From Candidatus Omnitrophota bacterium (lineage in GTDB: Bacteria > Omnitrophota > Gorgyraeia > Zapsychrales > Zapsychraceae), in the NCBI GenBank assembly GCA_020429915.1, contig JAGQKV010000011.1:140607-180373 (forward strand): a DNA stretch of 39,767 nt, given 5' to 3'. A model generated the notes under the pieces. The model saw only the letters and a program-made list of their open reading frames with translations, was not told the origin of the DNA and ran no database searches. Position numbers and translations under genes: made by a program. Positions 16,474 through 24,630 of this stretch are shown here, one piece after another; the stretch's first letter is position 1; each line of letters starts with the position of its first letter.

Positions 16474-18396
16474 ATGAATGACAATCCAAAGATCCCCCAA
16501 ATCGCGCTCTACGCGGTCATCATCTTGCTGGCCGGATTCGCTCTGCGTTTCGTGACCATCACCGCGCCCTACACCAGCGATGAACGGCGAAACATCGTTG
16601 TCGCCACGGATCTCGGCTGGACCAATCTTGCCATGGAAGATCCTTACGTACGGCATCCGCTGCTGAACGTGTACCTCACACGGCTGGGCATGACGGTCTT
16701 CGACCAATCCAAGTTCGGCATCCGATTCATGCATCTGCTCTTCGGCACGCTGACCATGTTGCTGGTCTACTTGTTGATGCGGGATCTCGGCCGGCGCGAG
16801 AGCCTGCTGGCGCTCACCTTGCTGGCGCTCAGCCAGTATCACATTCATGTCTCGGTCAAGGCCGAGAACGCCAGCCTGCTGCTGTTTTTACTGACCCTCG
16901 CGATCTACCTCTTTCACAAGGCCGTTGTTCACGGACGGGAGCGCTACATTTACTGGGTCGGTCCGGTGATGGGGCTCGCTTTTCTTACCAAGGGTGTCGC
17001 GATCGTGATGGCGGCCGCGTTCTTTTTGTTTCTGCTCACCTCCAAAGCGTACCGGGGGTGGCTCAAGCGCCGTGAACTTTGGATCAGCGCGGGATTGTTC
17101 CTGTTAACGATCGTACCGTGGCTTATTTGGATCCTTCTGAACGGCAGCTCGCAATTGATCTTCAGCGGCGAGATGTACGCTCCCCACCGGTTCGTCCCGC
17201 GTCTGACGGCCCTTAACTTTTATCTGATCGAGGTCCTGTCATGGATTCGCGGATGGGATTACCGCTTGGTCATCAGCTGGGAACACGCGATTGTGGACGG
17301 TGTCACCGGGACGGTTATGCTGGGATCCGTGCTCGCCTCGGTATTTGTGGTCAAACACGAACTCAAACGCCTGCTGCTATGGGTCTTTGCGGTTTACGTG
17401 GGAGGTTTGAGCTTTTTCAGCAAGCCCGGCCTGCCATGGGGAGAATTTTGGTGGGCGGCGCCCAGCCTGATCCCGGCGGTCTGCCTGACCGCCGCAGTCG
17501 GCGCGCACTTCGCCAAGAAACATTGGGCCCCGCGGATTATTGTCTCGCTCTTTATCGGCTACGCGCTGATCAATGCCATCCGCTTTATCGGGACCGCGCA
17601 GGAAAACTTTGCCGAACCGCCGCACCGGCTGGCAACATTTGTCGACATTGATCCGGTCGTCGCCCGCATCCATCTGGACCACGGCCGCATGCAGGCGGCC
17701 CTCACGGAAATGGAATCGCTACGGCAACAAACTCCCAACAATGTGGATATCCTGAACTATTACGGACTGGTTTCGTGGCAGGCCGGCAAAAAGGAAAAGG
17801 CCGTGGAACTCTGGCTGCAGGCGGCATCCCTGGAGCCGGATTACCGTTCGCGGGACAATTTGCTGAACATGGATCGGCAAATGATCCTCGATCAATACGT
17901 GGCCCGGGCCGCACGCCATCCCGACGACGCGCGGACGCGATATCTGCTGGGAGCCCTTTACTATTATTACGGTGACGACAAACTCGCCGCCATGGACCTG
18001 ACCCGGTCGGTGGAGATCAACCCGCTCAATCACCGGGCGCAATATTTTCTCGGCCTGACCCATTTTCGCCAACAGAATTTCGGCGAGGCCATCAAGGCCT
18101 TTCAGGCCGTCCTCGACGGACATCCGCACCACTACGGCGCTTTGTACTATCTCGGCCGGATCTATCAGGAATTAGGCCAGGACGAACAGGCCATCGAACA
18201 CTTCAAGGCCGCCACGACCCTCAACCCCGATGACGCGCACTCCTACTTTGAACTCAGCCAGCTTTACCAGGGCAAACCGCAACTGGCCGGACCGATGGAT
18301 AAAAAAGCCCGCTCCATTTATCACCTCGACATCAAACACCGAGTCTACCCCTTCATATCCGGACGGTATCGCGCCCTCTTCAAACCCCAGCCATAA
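16474..18396 (+). CDS. GT39-family membrane glycosyltransferase with C-terminal TPR domain
   Basis: A 640-residue protein. Residues 1-400 are a GT-C type polytopic membrane enzyme (PMT/GT39/ArnT-like): the acidic pair in the first external loop (YTSDERRNI), HPLL, LSQYHIHVSVKAENA and GLAFLTKG are family hallmarks. Such enzymes transfer sugars from polyprenyl-phosphate donors to proteins or lipids on the outer face of the membrane. Residues about 400-620 hold tetratricopeptide repeats (MQAALTEMESLRQQTPNNVDILNYYGLVSWQAG and several more), which may bind the acceptor. TPR fusion to GT39 is common in environmental bacteria. No clear Shine-Dalgarno sequence precedes ATG 16474. Confidence 0.9.
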   Translation: MNDNPKIPQIALYAVIILLAGFALRFVTITAPYTSDERRNIVVATDLGWTNLAMEDPYVRHPLLNVYLTRLGMTVFDQSKFGIRFMHLLFGTLTMLLVYLLMRDLGRRESLLALTLLALSQYHIHVSVKAENASLLLFLLTLAIYLFHKAVVHGRERYIYWVGPVMGLAFLTKGVAIVMAAAFFLFLLTSKAYRGWLKRRELWISAGLFLLTIVPWLIWILLNGSSQLIFSGEMYAPHRFVPRLTALNFYLIEVLSWIRGWDYRLVISWEHAIVDGVTGTVMLGSVLASVFVVKHELKRLLLWVFAVYVGGLSFFSKPGLPWGEFWWAAPSLIPAVCLTAAVGAHFAKKHWAPRIIVSLFIGYALINAIRFIGTAQENFAEPPHRLATFVDIDPVVARIHLDHGRMQAALTEMESLRQQTPNNVDILNYYGLVSWQAGKKEKAVELWLQAASLEPDYRSRDNLLNMDRQMILDQYVARAARHPDDARTRYLLGALYYYYGDDKLAAMDLTRSVEINPLNHRAQYFLGLTHFRQQNFGEAIKAFQAVLDGHPHHYGALYYLGRIYQELGQDEQAIEHFKAATTLNPDDAHSYFELSQLYQGKPQLAGPMDKKARSIYHLDIKHRVYPFISGRYRALFKPQP

Positions 18397-18428
18397 GACC
18401 GTACAGAATTATCACAGACAGCCGGAAT

Positions 18429-18484
18429 TAAAAAACCGCACCCCCGGGTTTACCTAAACGGCGCCCCTCAGGGATGCGGTTTTT
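18429..18484. terminator. Bidirectional intrinsic terminator
   Basis: AAAAAACCGCACCCC pairs with GGGATGCGGTTTTT across a loop of about 25 nt, with A- and T-tracts on both sides. It sits between the convergent GT39 and hcp genes and can terminate both. Confidence 0.85.
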
Positions 18485-18500
18485 ATTGTCCGAAAGACTT

Positions 18501-20153
18501 CTAAACGGAGGCGCCCAGCACCTGCTGTAGGTCATCTTCCACCGTGCCGGTCGGCTGAATGTTGAACTGTTCCACCAGCACCTTCAACACATTTTCCGAC
18601 AAGAAAGCGGGCAGCGACGGTCCGAGCTTGATATTCTTGACGCCCAGATTCAGCAGCGTCAACAACACGGCCACCGCCTTTTGTTCGTACCATGATATAT
18701 TGAGCGTCAAGGGCAGATCATTAATACCGCATTCAAACGCCTCCGACAGGGCCTTGGCCACGACGATGGCGGAATAGGCATCGTTACACTGTCCGCAATC
18801 GAGCAGCTTGGGAAAACCGGCCACCGTGGGATAATCCAAACGGTTGATTCGATTCTTGCCGCAGGCCAAGGTCAGGATGAGGCAATCATCGGGAATGCTC
18901 TCGGCCATCTTGGTATAGTAGTTGCGACCCGGCCGCGCACCGTCGCAGCCGCCGATCAGGAAAAAGTGGCGAATTTGGCCGGCCTTCACCGCGGCCACAA
19001 TCTGTTCGGCGTGGCTGAGAATGGTATGATGACCGAACCCGATCGTAATTTCCTTTTCGATATTGTCCTCGCTGAAGCCTCCCAGCGACAGTGCCTTTTC
19101 GATGACCGGTGTAAAGTCCTTCGCTCCTTTTTCCCCCTCAGGAATATGCGCGATGTTCGGCCACCCCACGGCACCCGTGGTGAAGATCCGGTCCTGATAG
19201 GTCATGTCCGGCTCCTGAATGCAGTTGGTCGTCATCAGGATCGCCCCGGGCAAATCGACAAATTCCCGCTGCTGATTCTGCCAGGCCGTCCCGTAGTGTC
19301 CGGCGAGGTGTGTATATTTCTTCAATCCCGGATAGGCGTTACCCGGCAGCATTTCGCCGTGTGTAAAGATGTTGATCCCCTTGCCTTCAGTCTGAACCAA
19401 AAGCTGCTCCAAATCATGCAGATCATGTCCGGACACAACGATAGCCGGGCCCTTCAAATATCCCAGTTTGACCTGGGTCGGTTCGGGGTGACCGAAGCGG
19501 GCGGTGTGTCCGCGGTCGAGCATCTCCAGGCATACCAGGTTGGCTGCGCCGCACTCCATGACCAGTCCCAGCAGGGTCTCCATGTCCAAAGACAAGTCCG
19601 CAAGCGCAGCCATCCCCTTATAAAGAAAATCACTCACGGCCGGATCCTGTTCCCCCAGGCGATAGGCATGATGCGCGTAAGCTGCCATCCCCTTCAATCC
19701 GTATAACAACAACTCACGCAGGGACCTCCGGTCTTTATCCAAATCCCCGTCGCATAACAATCCCAGCGCCGCGCCCTGGTCCAGCAACCCCTGCCGGTCT
19801 TCTGCCGGAACCCATTGTGTGGCGGCGGGCATATCGCCCGACATCCGGTCCGCAGACACGGATTGCAGTTGACGGCGCTCGGCGACAACCTTGCGGATCA
19901 ACGCCTCCAGCGCGTCCGGATCGAAATTAACATTTGTCAGCGTGGCAAAAACTCCTTCCATTAATAGATAGTCGTTCTCCGGCATCGCTACACCGGCCTG
20001 ACGGACGGACTGCCCGCACGCGGCAAACCCCTTGCAGGCATGGATAAGTACATCCTGCAACGCGGCGACCTCCGGGTCCTTACCGCAGACGCCCATCGTC
20101 TCGCACCCTTTCCAGCGAAACGTTTGTTCACATTGACGACAAAACATCGACAT
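18501..20153 (-). CDS. hcp: Hybrid cluster protein (hydroxylamine reductase family)
   Basis: A 550-residue protein, the usual length. The N-terminal cysteine motif is C5-x2-C8-x8-C17-x5-C23 (FCRQCEQT, GCETMGVCGKDPEVAALQD), the spacing of class I proteins that bind a [4Fe-4S] cluster. Hybrid-cluster ligands are recognisable in ECGAANLVC, FTHGEMLP, DCGQCNDAYSAI and the GGCDG region. Hcp reduces nitric oxide to nitrous oxide, and hydroxylamine in vitro, in the cytoplasm; it protects against nitrosative stress. An excellent Shine-Dalgarno sequence (AAAGGAGG) precedes ATG 20153. It lies 27 bases downstream of an Rrf2 regulator, the same pairing as NsrR control of hcp in enterobacteria. Confidence 0.97.
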   Translation of the reverse strand: MSMFCRQCEQTFRWKGCETMGVCGKDPEVAALQDVLIHACKGFAACGQSVRQAGVAMPENDYLLMEGVFATLTNVNFDPDALEALIRKVVAERRQLQSVSADRMSGDMPAATQWVPAEDRQGLLDQGAALGLLCDGDLDKDRRSLRELLLYGLKGMAAYAHHAYRLGEQDPAVSDFLYKGMAALADLSLDMETLLGLVMECGAANLVCLEMLDRGHTARFGHPEPTQVKLGYLKGPAIVVSGHDLHDLEQLLVQTEGKGINIFTHGEMLPGNAYPGLKKYTHLAGHYGTAWQNQQREFVDLPGAILMTTNCIQEPDMTYQDRIFTTGAVGWPNIAHIPEGEKGAKDFTPVIEKALSLGGFSEDNIEKEITIGFGHHTILSHAEQIVAAVKAGQIRHFFLIGGCDGARPGRNYYTKMAESIPDDCLILTLACGKNRINRLDYPTVAGFPKLLDCGQCNDAYSAIVVAKALSEAFECGINDLPLTLNISWYEQKAVAVLLTLLNLGVKNIKLGPSLPAFLSENVLKVLVEQFNIQPTGTVEDDLQQVLGASV

Positions 20154-20180
20154 AACTTCCTCCTTTGTATCTCTGCGGTG

Positions 20181-20600
20181 TCAACCCAGCTGTTGCACCT
20201 TCATCAATTCATAAAGCGTTTTGCGTTCCAGCTTCTTCAAAAGCTGCCCCTTGACCCCTTTCCACGTCTCATGCACCGGGCAGGGTTTACGGTCATTGCA
20301 TTGAGCCAAACCCATCAGGCAACCATCGAAGGTGTCCTTGCCGTCCACAGCCAGAACAATCTCCAACAAAGTGATTTCTTTGGGATGACGGGTCAACCGG
20401 TATCCGCCTCCGGGACCGGGCACGGCCTTGAGAAATCCTGTTTGCGAAAGCACTTGCAATGCCTTGCGGGTAAACGGCTCCGGAATCCCGGCCGCGGCAC
20501 ACAGGTCAATGGCCGAAATTTTATCCTCCACACGATCCAACGGGATTCCCGTCAACGCGCGCAGGGCGTATTCACAACCTTTGGAATAGAGTCGAAACAT
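20181..20600 (-). CDS. Rrf2-family Fe-S regulator, probably NO/redox-responsive
   Basis: A 139-residue protein. The winged-helix N-terminus (FRLYSKGCEYALRALTGI, TRKALQVLSQTGFLKAVPGPGGGYRLTR) is typical of IscR/NsrR/RsrR. Three cysteines at CLMGLAQCNDRKPC (Cx6Cx5C) are in the position of the Fe-S cluster ligands. As the first gene of the operon with hcp, it most likely senses nitric oxide or redox state and represses itself and hcp. ATG 20600 is preferred over GTG 20606. A dyad over its promoter is the probable autoregulatory site. Confidence 0.92.
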   Translation of the reverse strand: MFRLYSKGCEYALRALTGIPLDRVEDKISAIDLCAAAGIPEPFTRKALQVLSQTGFLKAVPGPGGGYRLTRHPKEITLLEIVLAVDGKDTFDGCLMGLAQCNDRKPCPVHETWKGVKGQLLKKLERKTLYELMKVQQLG

Positions 20601-20619
20601 GATCACTTTCGGCAGGATC

Positions 20620-20662
20620 GATTAATTATGGACTATTTTATCCACTTTTAATCACATGTCAA
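20620..20662 (-). promoter_or_regulatory. Promoter and dyad operator of the Rrf2-hcp operon
   Basis: Minus-strand TTGACA (20657-20662), 16 bp, TAAAAT (20635-20640). Overlapping this is a 34-bp dyad (20620-20653) with symmetric blocks: GATTA, 4 bp, TGGA, 8 bp, TCCA, 4 bp, TAATC. The symmetry is exact in spacing. It covers the -10, as expected for repression by an Rrf2-family dimer. Confidence 0.65.
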
Positions 20663-20745
20663 GGGTGTTTTAAAAGATGCCCGGCACAGCGGAATGGCTC
20701 AAGGACCGGAAGGCTTCATATGAAGGCGCACTGCTACCTGAACTG

Positions 20746-21708
20746 TTATTCGGGAAGACTCTCCATAAAGGAGATGATTTGTTGCGCAATATCCACCGGA
20801 CACTCTTCAACTGCGAAGTGGCCTGCGTCCAATAAATGGACCGTGGCATGGGGCAGATCATTGAGATACGCGATCGCGCCGGGCGTACGAAAAACCGGGT
20901 CATTCTTCCCCCATACAACCAGTGCGGGCGGCTGCCGTTCGCGCAGAAACGTCTGCCAATCGGGATAGGCGAGCAGATTGGTGTAGTAGTCTTGAAAGAG
21001 TTGGACCTGAATCGCCCGGTCTTCTTCCCCTTCCAAGAAATGGTTGTCATGCGTCCAGCTGTCCGGACTCATAATTTCCGGCCGCCCCTTCACATCGCGC
21101 AGATATTGATTATTCTTCACGGCTCGGGCACCGACAAATTCAAACAGTTTGGCCACGTTTTCCTCGGAACGGTCCTGTCGGGCACTGCGAAAGAAGGCCT
21201 GTTTGTCTTCGGTCATTCCCTCCAGGTAGGCATTGGCATTTTGGGCGATGATACCTCGCACCCGCGCCGGATCGCTCATCATGACCCGATAACCCACCGG
21301 AGCGCCGAAGTCCTGCATGTACAAAACATAATCTTCTATTTCCAGCTGCTTAATCAGGGCCAGCACGTATTCCGCCAATAAATCAAAGGTGTAGGCGGTC
21401 GTTGCGGGATCCGCATGCGTACTGTAACCGGAACCGAGGTGGTCCGGGGCGATCACATGAAAACGCCCAGACAAAAGCGGAATTAGTTCACGGTACGTAT
21501 GGGAAGATGACGGAAAACCGTGCAGCAAGATAATCGTGGGCCGGGCCGGATCCCCGGCCTCACGGTAGAAAATGTTCTGTCCCTTAATCTTCGCATAGTG
21601 GTAGTGCGTCTTGGCAGGCCACACCGCATCGGCGGCGGCCACGGGTCGGGCGGCGGAAAGGACCCCCACCCCAAAGATACACATGGCAAAAAATTTCTCA
21701 AGTTTCAT
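20746..21708 (-). CDS. Exported alpha/beta hydrolase, haloalkane-dehalogenase-like
   Basis: A 320-residue protein with a signal peptide (MKLEKFFAMCIFGVGVLSAARPVAAA). Alpha/beta-hydrolase motifs: oxyanion HGFPSSSHTYR, DHLGSGYS, nucleophile elbow YMQDFGAPVG with aspartate D133 as nucleophile, acid in VVWGKNDPVF, histidine in DAGHFAVEE. An aspartate nucleophile followed by FG/WG is the haloalkane dehalogenase/epoxide hydrolase pattern rather than esterase (serine). Whether it acts on halides or epoxides cannot be told. It follows the MarR gene by 13 bases. ATG 21708 is chosen over ATG 21717 because of signal-peptide shape and the AAGGG spacing. Confidence 0.85.
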   Translation of the reverse strand: MKLEKFFAMCIFGVGVLSAARPVAAADAVWPAKTHYHYAKIKGQNIFYREAGDPARPTIILLHGFPSSSHTYRELIPLLSGRFHVIAPDHLGSGYSTHADPATTAYTFDLLAEYVLALIKQLEIEDYVLYMQDFGAPVGYRVMMSDPARVRGIIAQNANAYLEGMTEDKQAFFRSARQDRSEENVAKLFEFVGARAVKNNQYLRDVKGRPEIMSPDSWTHDNHFLEGEEDRAIQVQLFQDYYTNLLAYPDWQTFLRERQPPALVVWGKNDPVFRTPGAIAYLNDLPHATVHLLDAGHFAVEECPVDIAQQIISFMESLPE

Positions 21709-21721
21709 CTCCGGCATCCCT

Positions 21722-22135
21722 TCACCATGACTCGAGCGAATCCTTGGCCGCACTCAGCCGGCGAACAAATCCCCGAAACTCCCGTTTGCCGAAATGCGTC
21801 TGCATGCGCCCGTACAAATCGTCCATAGCTCGGTTCACTTGCTTGTAGACCGTGCGCCCGCGTGGAGTTACCGACAGTTCTCCCCCCTTGCCCACACTGG
21901 ATTTTTCCACCAAATTCATCGAAATAAGTTTGTCGACGAAGCGGGTAACCGTCGAAGCGTCCAGTTCAAGGATTTCGCTCAATTGTTTTTGGGAAACCGG
22001 GGATTCTTCGGCAACGGCAAACAACAGATAACCGTGCGACGGCGACAGGCCGAGTTTCTGAAACTCTTCCTGCCAAATCCGGGTGATCCGGCGGGTCAAG
22101 GTGACAAGATTGAAATATATGCATCGGTCGAACAT
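21722..22135 (-). CDS. MarR-family transcriptional regulator
   Basis: A 137-residue protein. The MarR fold is recognisable: dimer helices at both ends, helix-turn-helix VSQKQLSEILELDASTVTRFVDKLISMNLVEK, and a wing (SSVGKGGELSVTPRGRTVYKQV). ATG 22135 has AGAGG 6 nt upstream; longer frames extend into the promoter. It precedes an exported hydrolase in one unit and probably represses it until a small organic ligand binds. A near-palindromic site lies directly in front of it. Confidence 0.92.
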   Translation of the reverse strand: MFDRCIYFNLVTLTRRITRIWQEEFQKLGLSPSHGYLLFAVAEESPVSQKQLSEILELDASTVTRFVDKLISMNLVEKSSVGKGGELSVTPRGRTVYKQVNRAMDDLYGRMQTHFGKREFRGFVRRLSAAKDSLESW

Positions 22136-22146
22136 GCTCGCCTCTT

Positions 22147-22194
22147 TGTCTGTATGTACAAACATAATGTAAGGCATGCCGCCCGATTTGTCAA
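22147..22194 (-). promoter_or_regulatory. Promoter and near-palindromic operator of the MarR-hydrolase unit
   Basis: Minus-strand TTGACA (22189-22194), 17 bp, TACATT (22166-22171). Immediately downstream, at 22147-22164, an 18-bp imperfect palindrome TGTTTGTACATACAGACA (half-sites TGTnTGTA / TACAnACA) spans the start site, the usual place for MarR autorepression. Confidence 0.6.
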
Positions 22195-22227
22195 GTATCG
22201 GCAAACGCGCGCTCGCTACCGCTTCAA

Positions 22228-22779
22228 CTATAGATCCCGATCGAGAATGTGGGTGGGCTTGCCGTCAAGGCTGGTTTGATTATTGTCTTCCCAGTACCGG
22301 TGGATCCCATCTTCGCCTTTGGTGTGGGCCCACTTGATGAGTTGGTCGCGGTCGCCGTTGTAATCATATAGCGGGACGGCAAAGCCGCAGGAGGTCTGGA
22401 CGAGGTCCACGGTGAGATCAAATATTTGGCGGGCGCCGGGCAGGGGATTCAGATGTTCAATCAGACCGTTCCATTCGTTGTCACGCGTATGGACCACGCG
22501 CGCCGCGCCGTATACGCGCAGGATCATCGGCGGGCCGTCGAAGGCGCACCACATCAGGGTCATGCGGCCGTTCTCCTGAATATGTGCGGCGGTCTCATTG
22601 CCACTACCGGTCAGGTTCAACCACAGGATCCGGTTGGCATCGAGGACCCGCAGAGAATCCATCCCCTTGGGCGACACATTGACGCGTCCGGCGGGCCCGG
22701 CCGTCCCGACGAAGAATAATTTCTGCCGGGATATAAAGCCCTTCAGATCATCCGGAATCGACGCGTACCTTTTGCCCAT
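22228..22779 (-). CDS. Pyridoxamine 5'-phosphate oxidase-like flavoprotein
   Basis: A 183-residue protein of the split-barrel FMN-binding fold (PNPOx-like). Typical blocks: DLKGFISRQKLFFVGTAGPAG, VNVSPKGMDSLRVLD, ILWLNLTGSGNETAAHI, GRMTLMWCAFDGPPMILRVYG. Proteins of this type bind FMN, F420 or haem; this one resembles general-stress/PNPOx relatives rather than true PdxH. The C-terminus lacks the PdxH-specific domain. It lies 20 bases after the Anbu gene with GGGGGGAG before its ATG, so it may belong to that operon. Confidence 0.87.
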   Translation of the reverse strand: MGKRYASIPDDLKGFISRQKLFFVGTAGPAGRVNVSPKGMDSLRVLDANRILWLNLTGSGNETAAHIQENGRMTLMWCAFDGPPMILRVYGAARVVHTRDNEWNGLIEHLNPLPGARQIFDLTVDLVQTSCGFAVPLYDYNGDRDQLIKWAHTKGEDGIHRYWEDNNQTSLDGKPTHILDRDL

Positions 22780-22799
22780 ATTCTCCCCCCGCCCGTCGT

Positions 22800-23540
22800 T
22801 TACTCGGGTTGATTAAACTTCTCAAATACGTTGTCGACCCAGTCCTCCGGCAATTCGTTCAGCCCGGTACAGATCTTTTCCTGCCACCACTTGGAATACT
22901 TGCTCAGATCATCGTGTTCGAACCGATGCTCAATGATCCGGTACTCGTCCCGCTTTTGAATCACCACGTCCAGCGGATAGCCGACATCGGTGGCGCTGAT
23001 CCGCGTCGCTTCAAACGACAAAAACCCAGCCTTCAGCGCGAAGCGCAGCGATACGTCGCAATTCATGACGCGTTCGAGGATCGGTTTGCCGTAGCCGCTG
23101 TTGCCGATAATAAAAAACGGACTCGAATCGCTCATCTCCACCCAGTTTCCCGGAGGGTAAATCATATAAACTTTGGGTTCCTTGTCCATCTCGAGCTGGC
23201 CGGAGACCAGCGAATACAGGTCAAAAATCAAACCGCTGTTGTTCAGGGAGACGCTGTCCTCGGCGGCCACACGGCGAATCTGCTCGGCAAAGGCGTTGAC
23301 CGCCTGATAAAGCTTGGTAAACTTAATGTCCTGCGCTTCAATCACCTCATCAAAATAGGTGATCGCCTTGTCCCGCACCGAACGCAGTCCCGACGTCATA
23401 ATAAAAAAGGCGTGCTTCTTACCGGGTTTTTGCTGAACTTCGATCTTTTTGGCGGTGATACGCTCCGTCCCGCTGGTGATACGGGTGTCGGCGATTCCGA
23501 TGATCCCTTCCTTGACCTTCAAAGCGGCACAAAATGTCAT
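22800..23540 (-). CDS. Anbu-type proteasome-related NTN hydrolase
   Basis: A 246-residue protein. MTFCAALKVKEGIIGIADTRITSG is the N-terminus expected of Anbu (COG3484, HslV/proteasome beta relative): removal of Met exposes Thr2 as nucleophile, followed by the conserved DTR and a lysine (ITAKKIEV). Further matches are SDSSPFFIIGNSGYGKPILERV and SLRFALKAGFLSFEATRIS. The longer frame to 23687 is rejected because it would bury the catalytic threonine. Anbu forms ring or helical assemblies. The gene starts 2 bases after the zinc-peptidase gene and follows a transglutaminase-DUF2126 gene, the known company of Anbu, but the ATP-grasp and alpha-E partners are absent here. Confidence 0.92.
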   Translation of the reverse strand: MTFCAALKVKEGIIGIADTRITSGTERITAKKIEVQQKPGKKHAFFIMTSGLRSVRDKAITYFDEVIEAQDIKFTKLYQAVNAFAEQIRRVAAEDSVSLNNSGLIFDLYSLVSGQLEMDKEPKVYMIYPPGNWVEMSDSSPFFIIGNSGYGKPILERVMNCDVSLRFALKAGFLSFEATRISATDVGYPLDVVIQKRDEYRIIEHRFEHDDLSKYSKWWQEKICTGLNELPEDWVDNVFEKFNQPE

Positions 23541-23542
23541 TG

Positions 23543-24622
23543 CTACACTTCTCCTGCTGATTGAATAATGACTTGTTGAATGAATCTTAGCTTTTCGATG
23601 ATGGTTTCGGTCCACACAAAGGGATAGACGTCGGTCATACCCATGCTGCGGTTCAGACTGTTGAGGGCGCAACTCAGATACACCCACTGATTGCGCATCT
23701 CTTCAAAGGTCTGCAACCGGTGCTCAAGATGAATCGACTGGCGTTGTTTGCCCTTGATAAATTTGACGATCATTCCCCACGCGCCGGCCGTCTCAAGCGT
23801 ATCGAACATGTGCAGATAGTGCGCCCAACTCTCCGCCCAGTCCTCCCACGGATGAGCGCTGGCATAGGCGCTTACGTACCGGTTTTGCCAATCTATCGGC
23901 GCACCGCCCGCGTAATATTTCTGGAGGGCCTCTTCATAAGCCACCCGCTCATCCCCAAACAGATTCCGAAAGCGTTCGAGGAGATCCGCGTTGCGATGGA
24001 CCAGCAGCCACCAGTAGTAATGACCGATTTCATGCCGAAAGTGCCCGAGCAAAGTTCGGTAGCGCTCATTCATGTCGAGGCGCATCTTTTCCCGGACCGC
24101 GTCGTTGGCCTCGGCGATGTTGATCGTGATGGTTCCATGCTCATAGCCGGTCAGCACCTCTTCGGTTTCCTCGATCTGCGGATTCTTTTTCGAAGCGAGA
24201 AAACAAAACTCCAGGCCGTTCTCCGGATCGTCGGCTTTATTGTGCAGCGGAAGATCCAGCTGAAGCAGGCTGTAAACCAAACGCCGCTTGGCGATCTCGA
24301 GGCGATGCCAATAATGTTTATTTTGGGGATTACTCGGATCGGGAATGAATTTGTTGAGGCGGCACGACAGGCAGAACGTGTTGGGATCGGTTATCGGGAC
24401 CATCCAGTTGCAGATCCCCTGCTGCCAGTAGTTCTGGCACTTCTTAAAGTTGGTCTCATGGGCCGACGGCGCCAGGGCCTTCCAGACGAACCCGTCGGAG
24501 GACTCCATGGAACTCATGTTGTCCAGCAGCGGAAGATATCCCAGCGGGGACCCGCAACTCACGCAATGGTCATTTTCAAAATAGACCATCTCCCCGCAAA
24601 TATCACAGTTATAGATCTTCAT
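23543..24622 (-). CDS. Zinc-ribbon putative zinc metallopeptidase (COG4307-like)
   Basis: A 359-residue protein. The N-terminal zinc ribbon uses C6/C9 and C20/C23. A second cysteine set (C62, C71, C84, C87) follows. The catalytic core has FRHEIGHYYWW (HExxH at 197-201) and a downstream acidic/histidine block HPWEDWAESWAHYLHM that probably supplies the third zinc ligand. These features match a family commonly encoded with transglutaminase-DUF2126 and Anbu. It sits 8 bases after the former and 2 before the latter, so the three are one operon. The substrate is unknown; it may cleave cross-linked or tagged proteins. Confidence 0.9.
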   Translation of the reverse strand: MKIYNCDICGEMVYFENDHCVSCGSPLGYLPLLDNMSSMESSDGFVWKALAPSAHETNFKKCQNYWQQGICNWMVPITDPNTFCLSCRLNKFIPDPSNPQNKHYWHRLEIAKRRLVYSLLQLDLPLHNKADDPENGLEFCFLASKKNPQIEETEEVLTGYEHGTITINIAEANDAVREKMRLDMNERYRTLLGHFRHEIGHYYWWLLVHRNADLLERFRNLFGDERVAYEEALQKYYAGGAPIDWQNRYVSAYASAHPWEDWAESWAHYLHMFDTLETAGAWGMIVKFIKGKQRQSIHLEHRLQTFEEMRNQWVYLSCALNSLNRSMGMTDVYPFVWTETIIEKLRFIQQVIIQSAGEV

Positions 24623-24630
24623 GCTTCTGG

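Noticed and set aside
18501-20153. Carbon monoxide dehydrogenase instead of Hcp
   Set aside because: The N-terminal FCxQCEQT...GVCGKDP motif and length are those of hybrid cluster protein, and no CODH cluster set is present.
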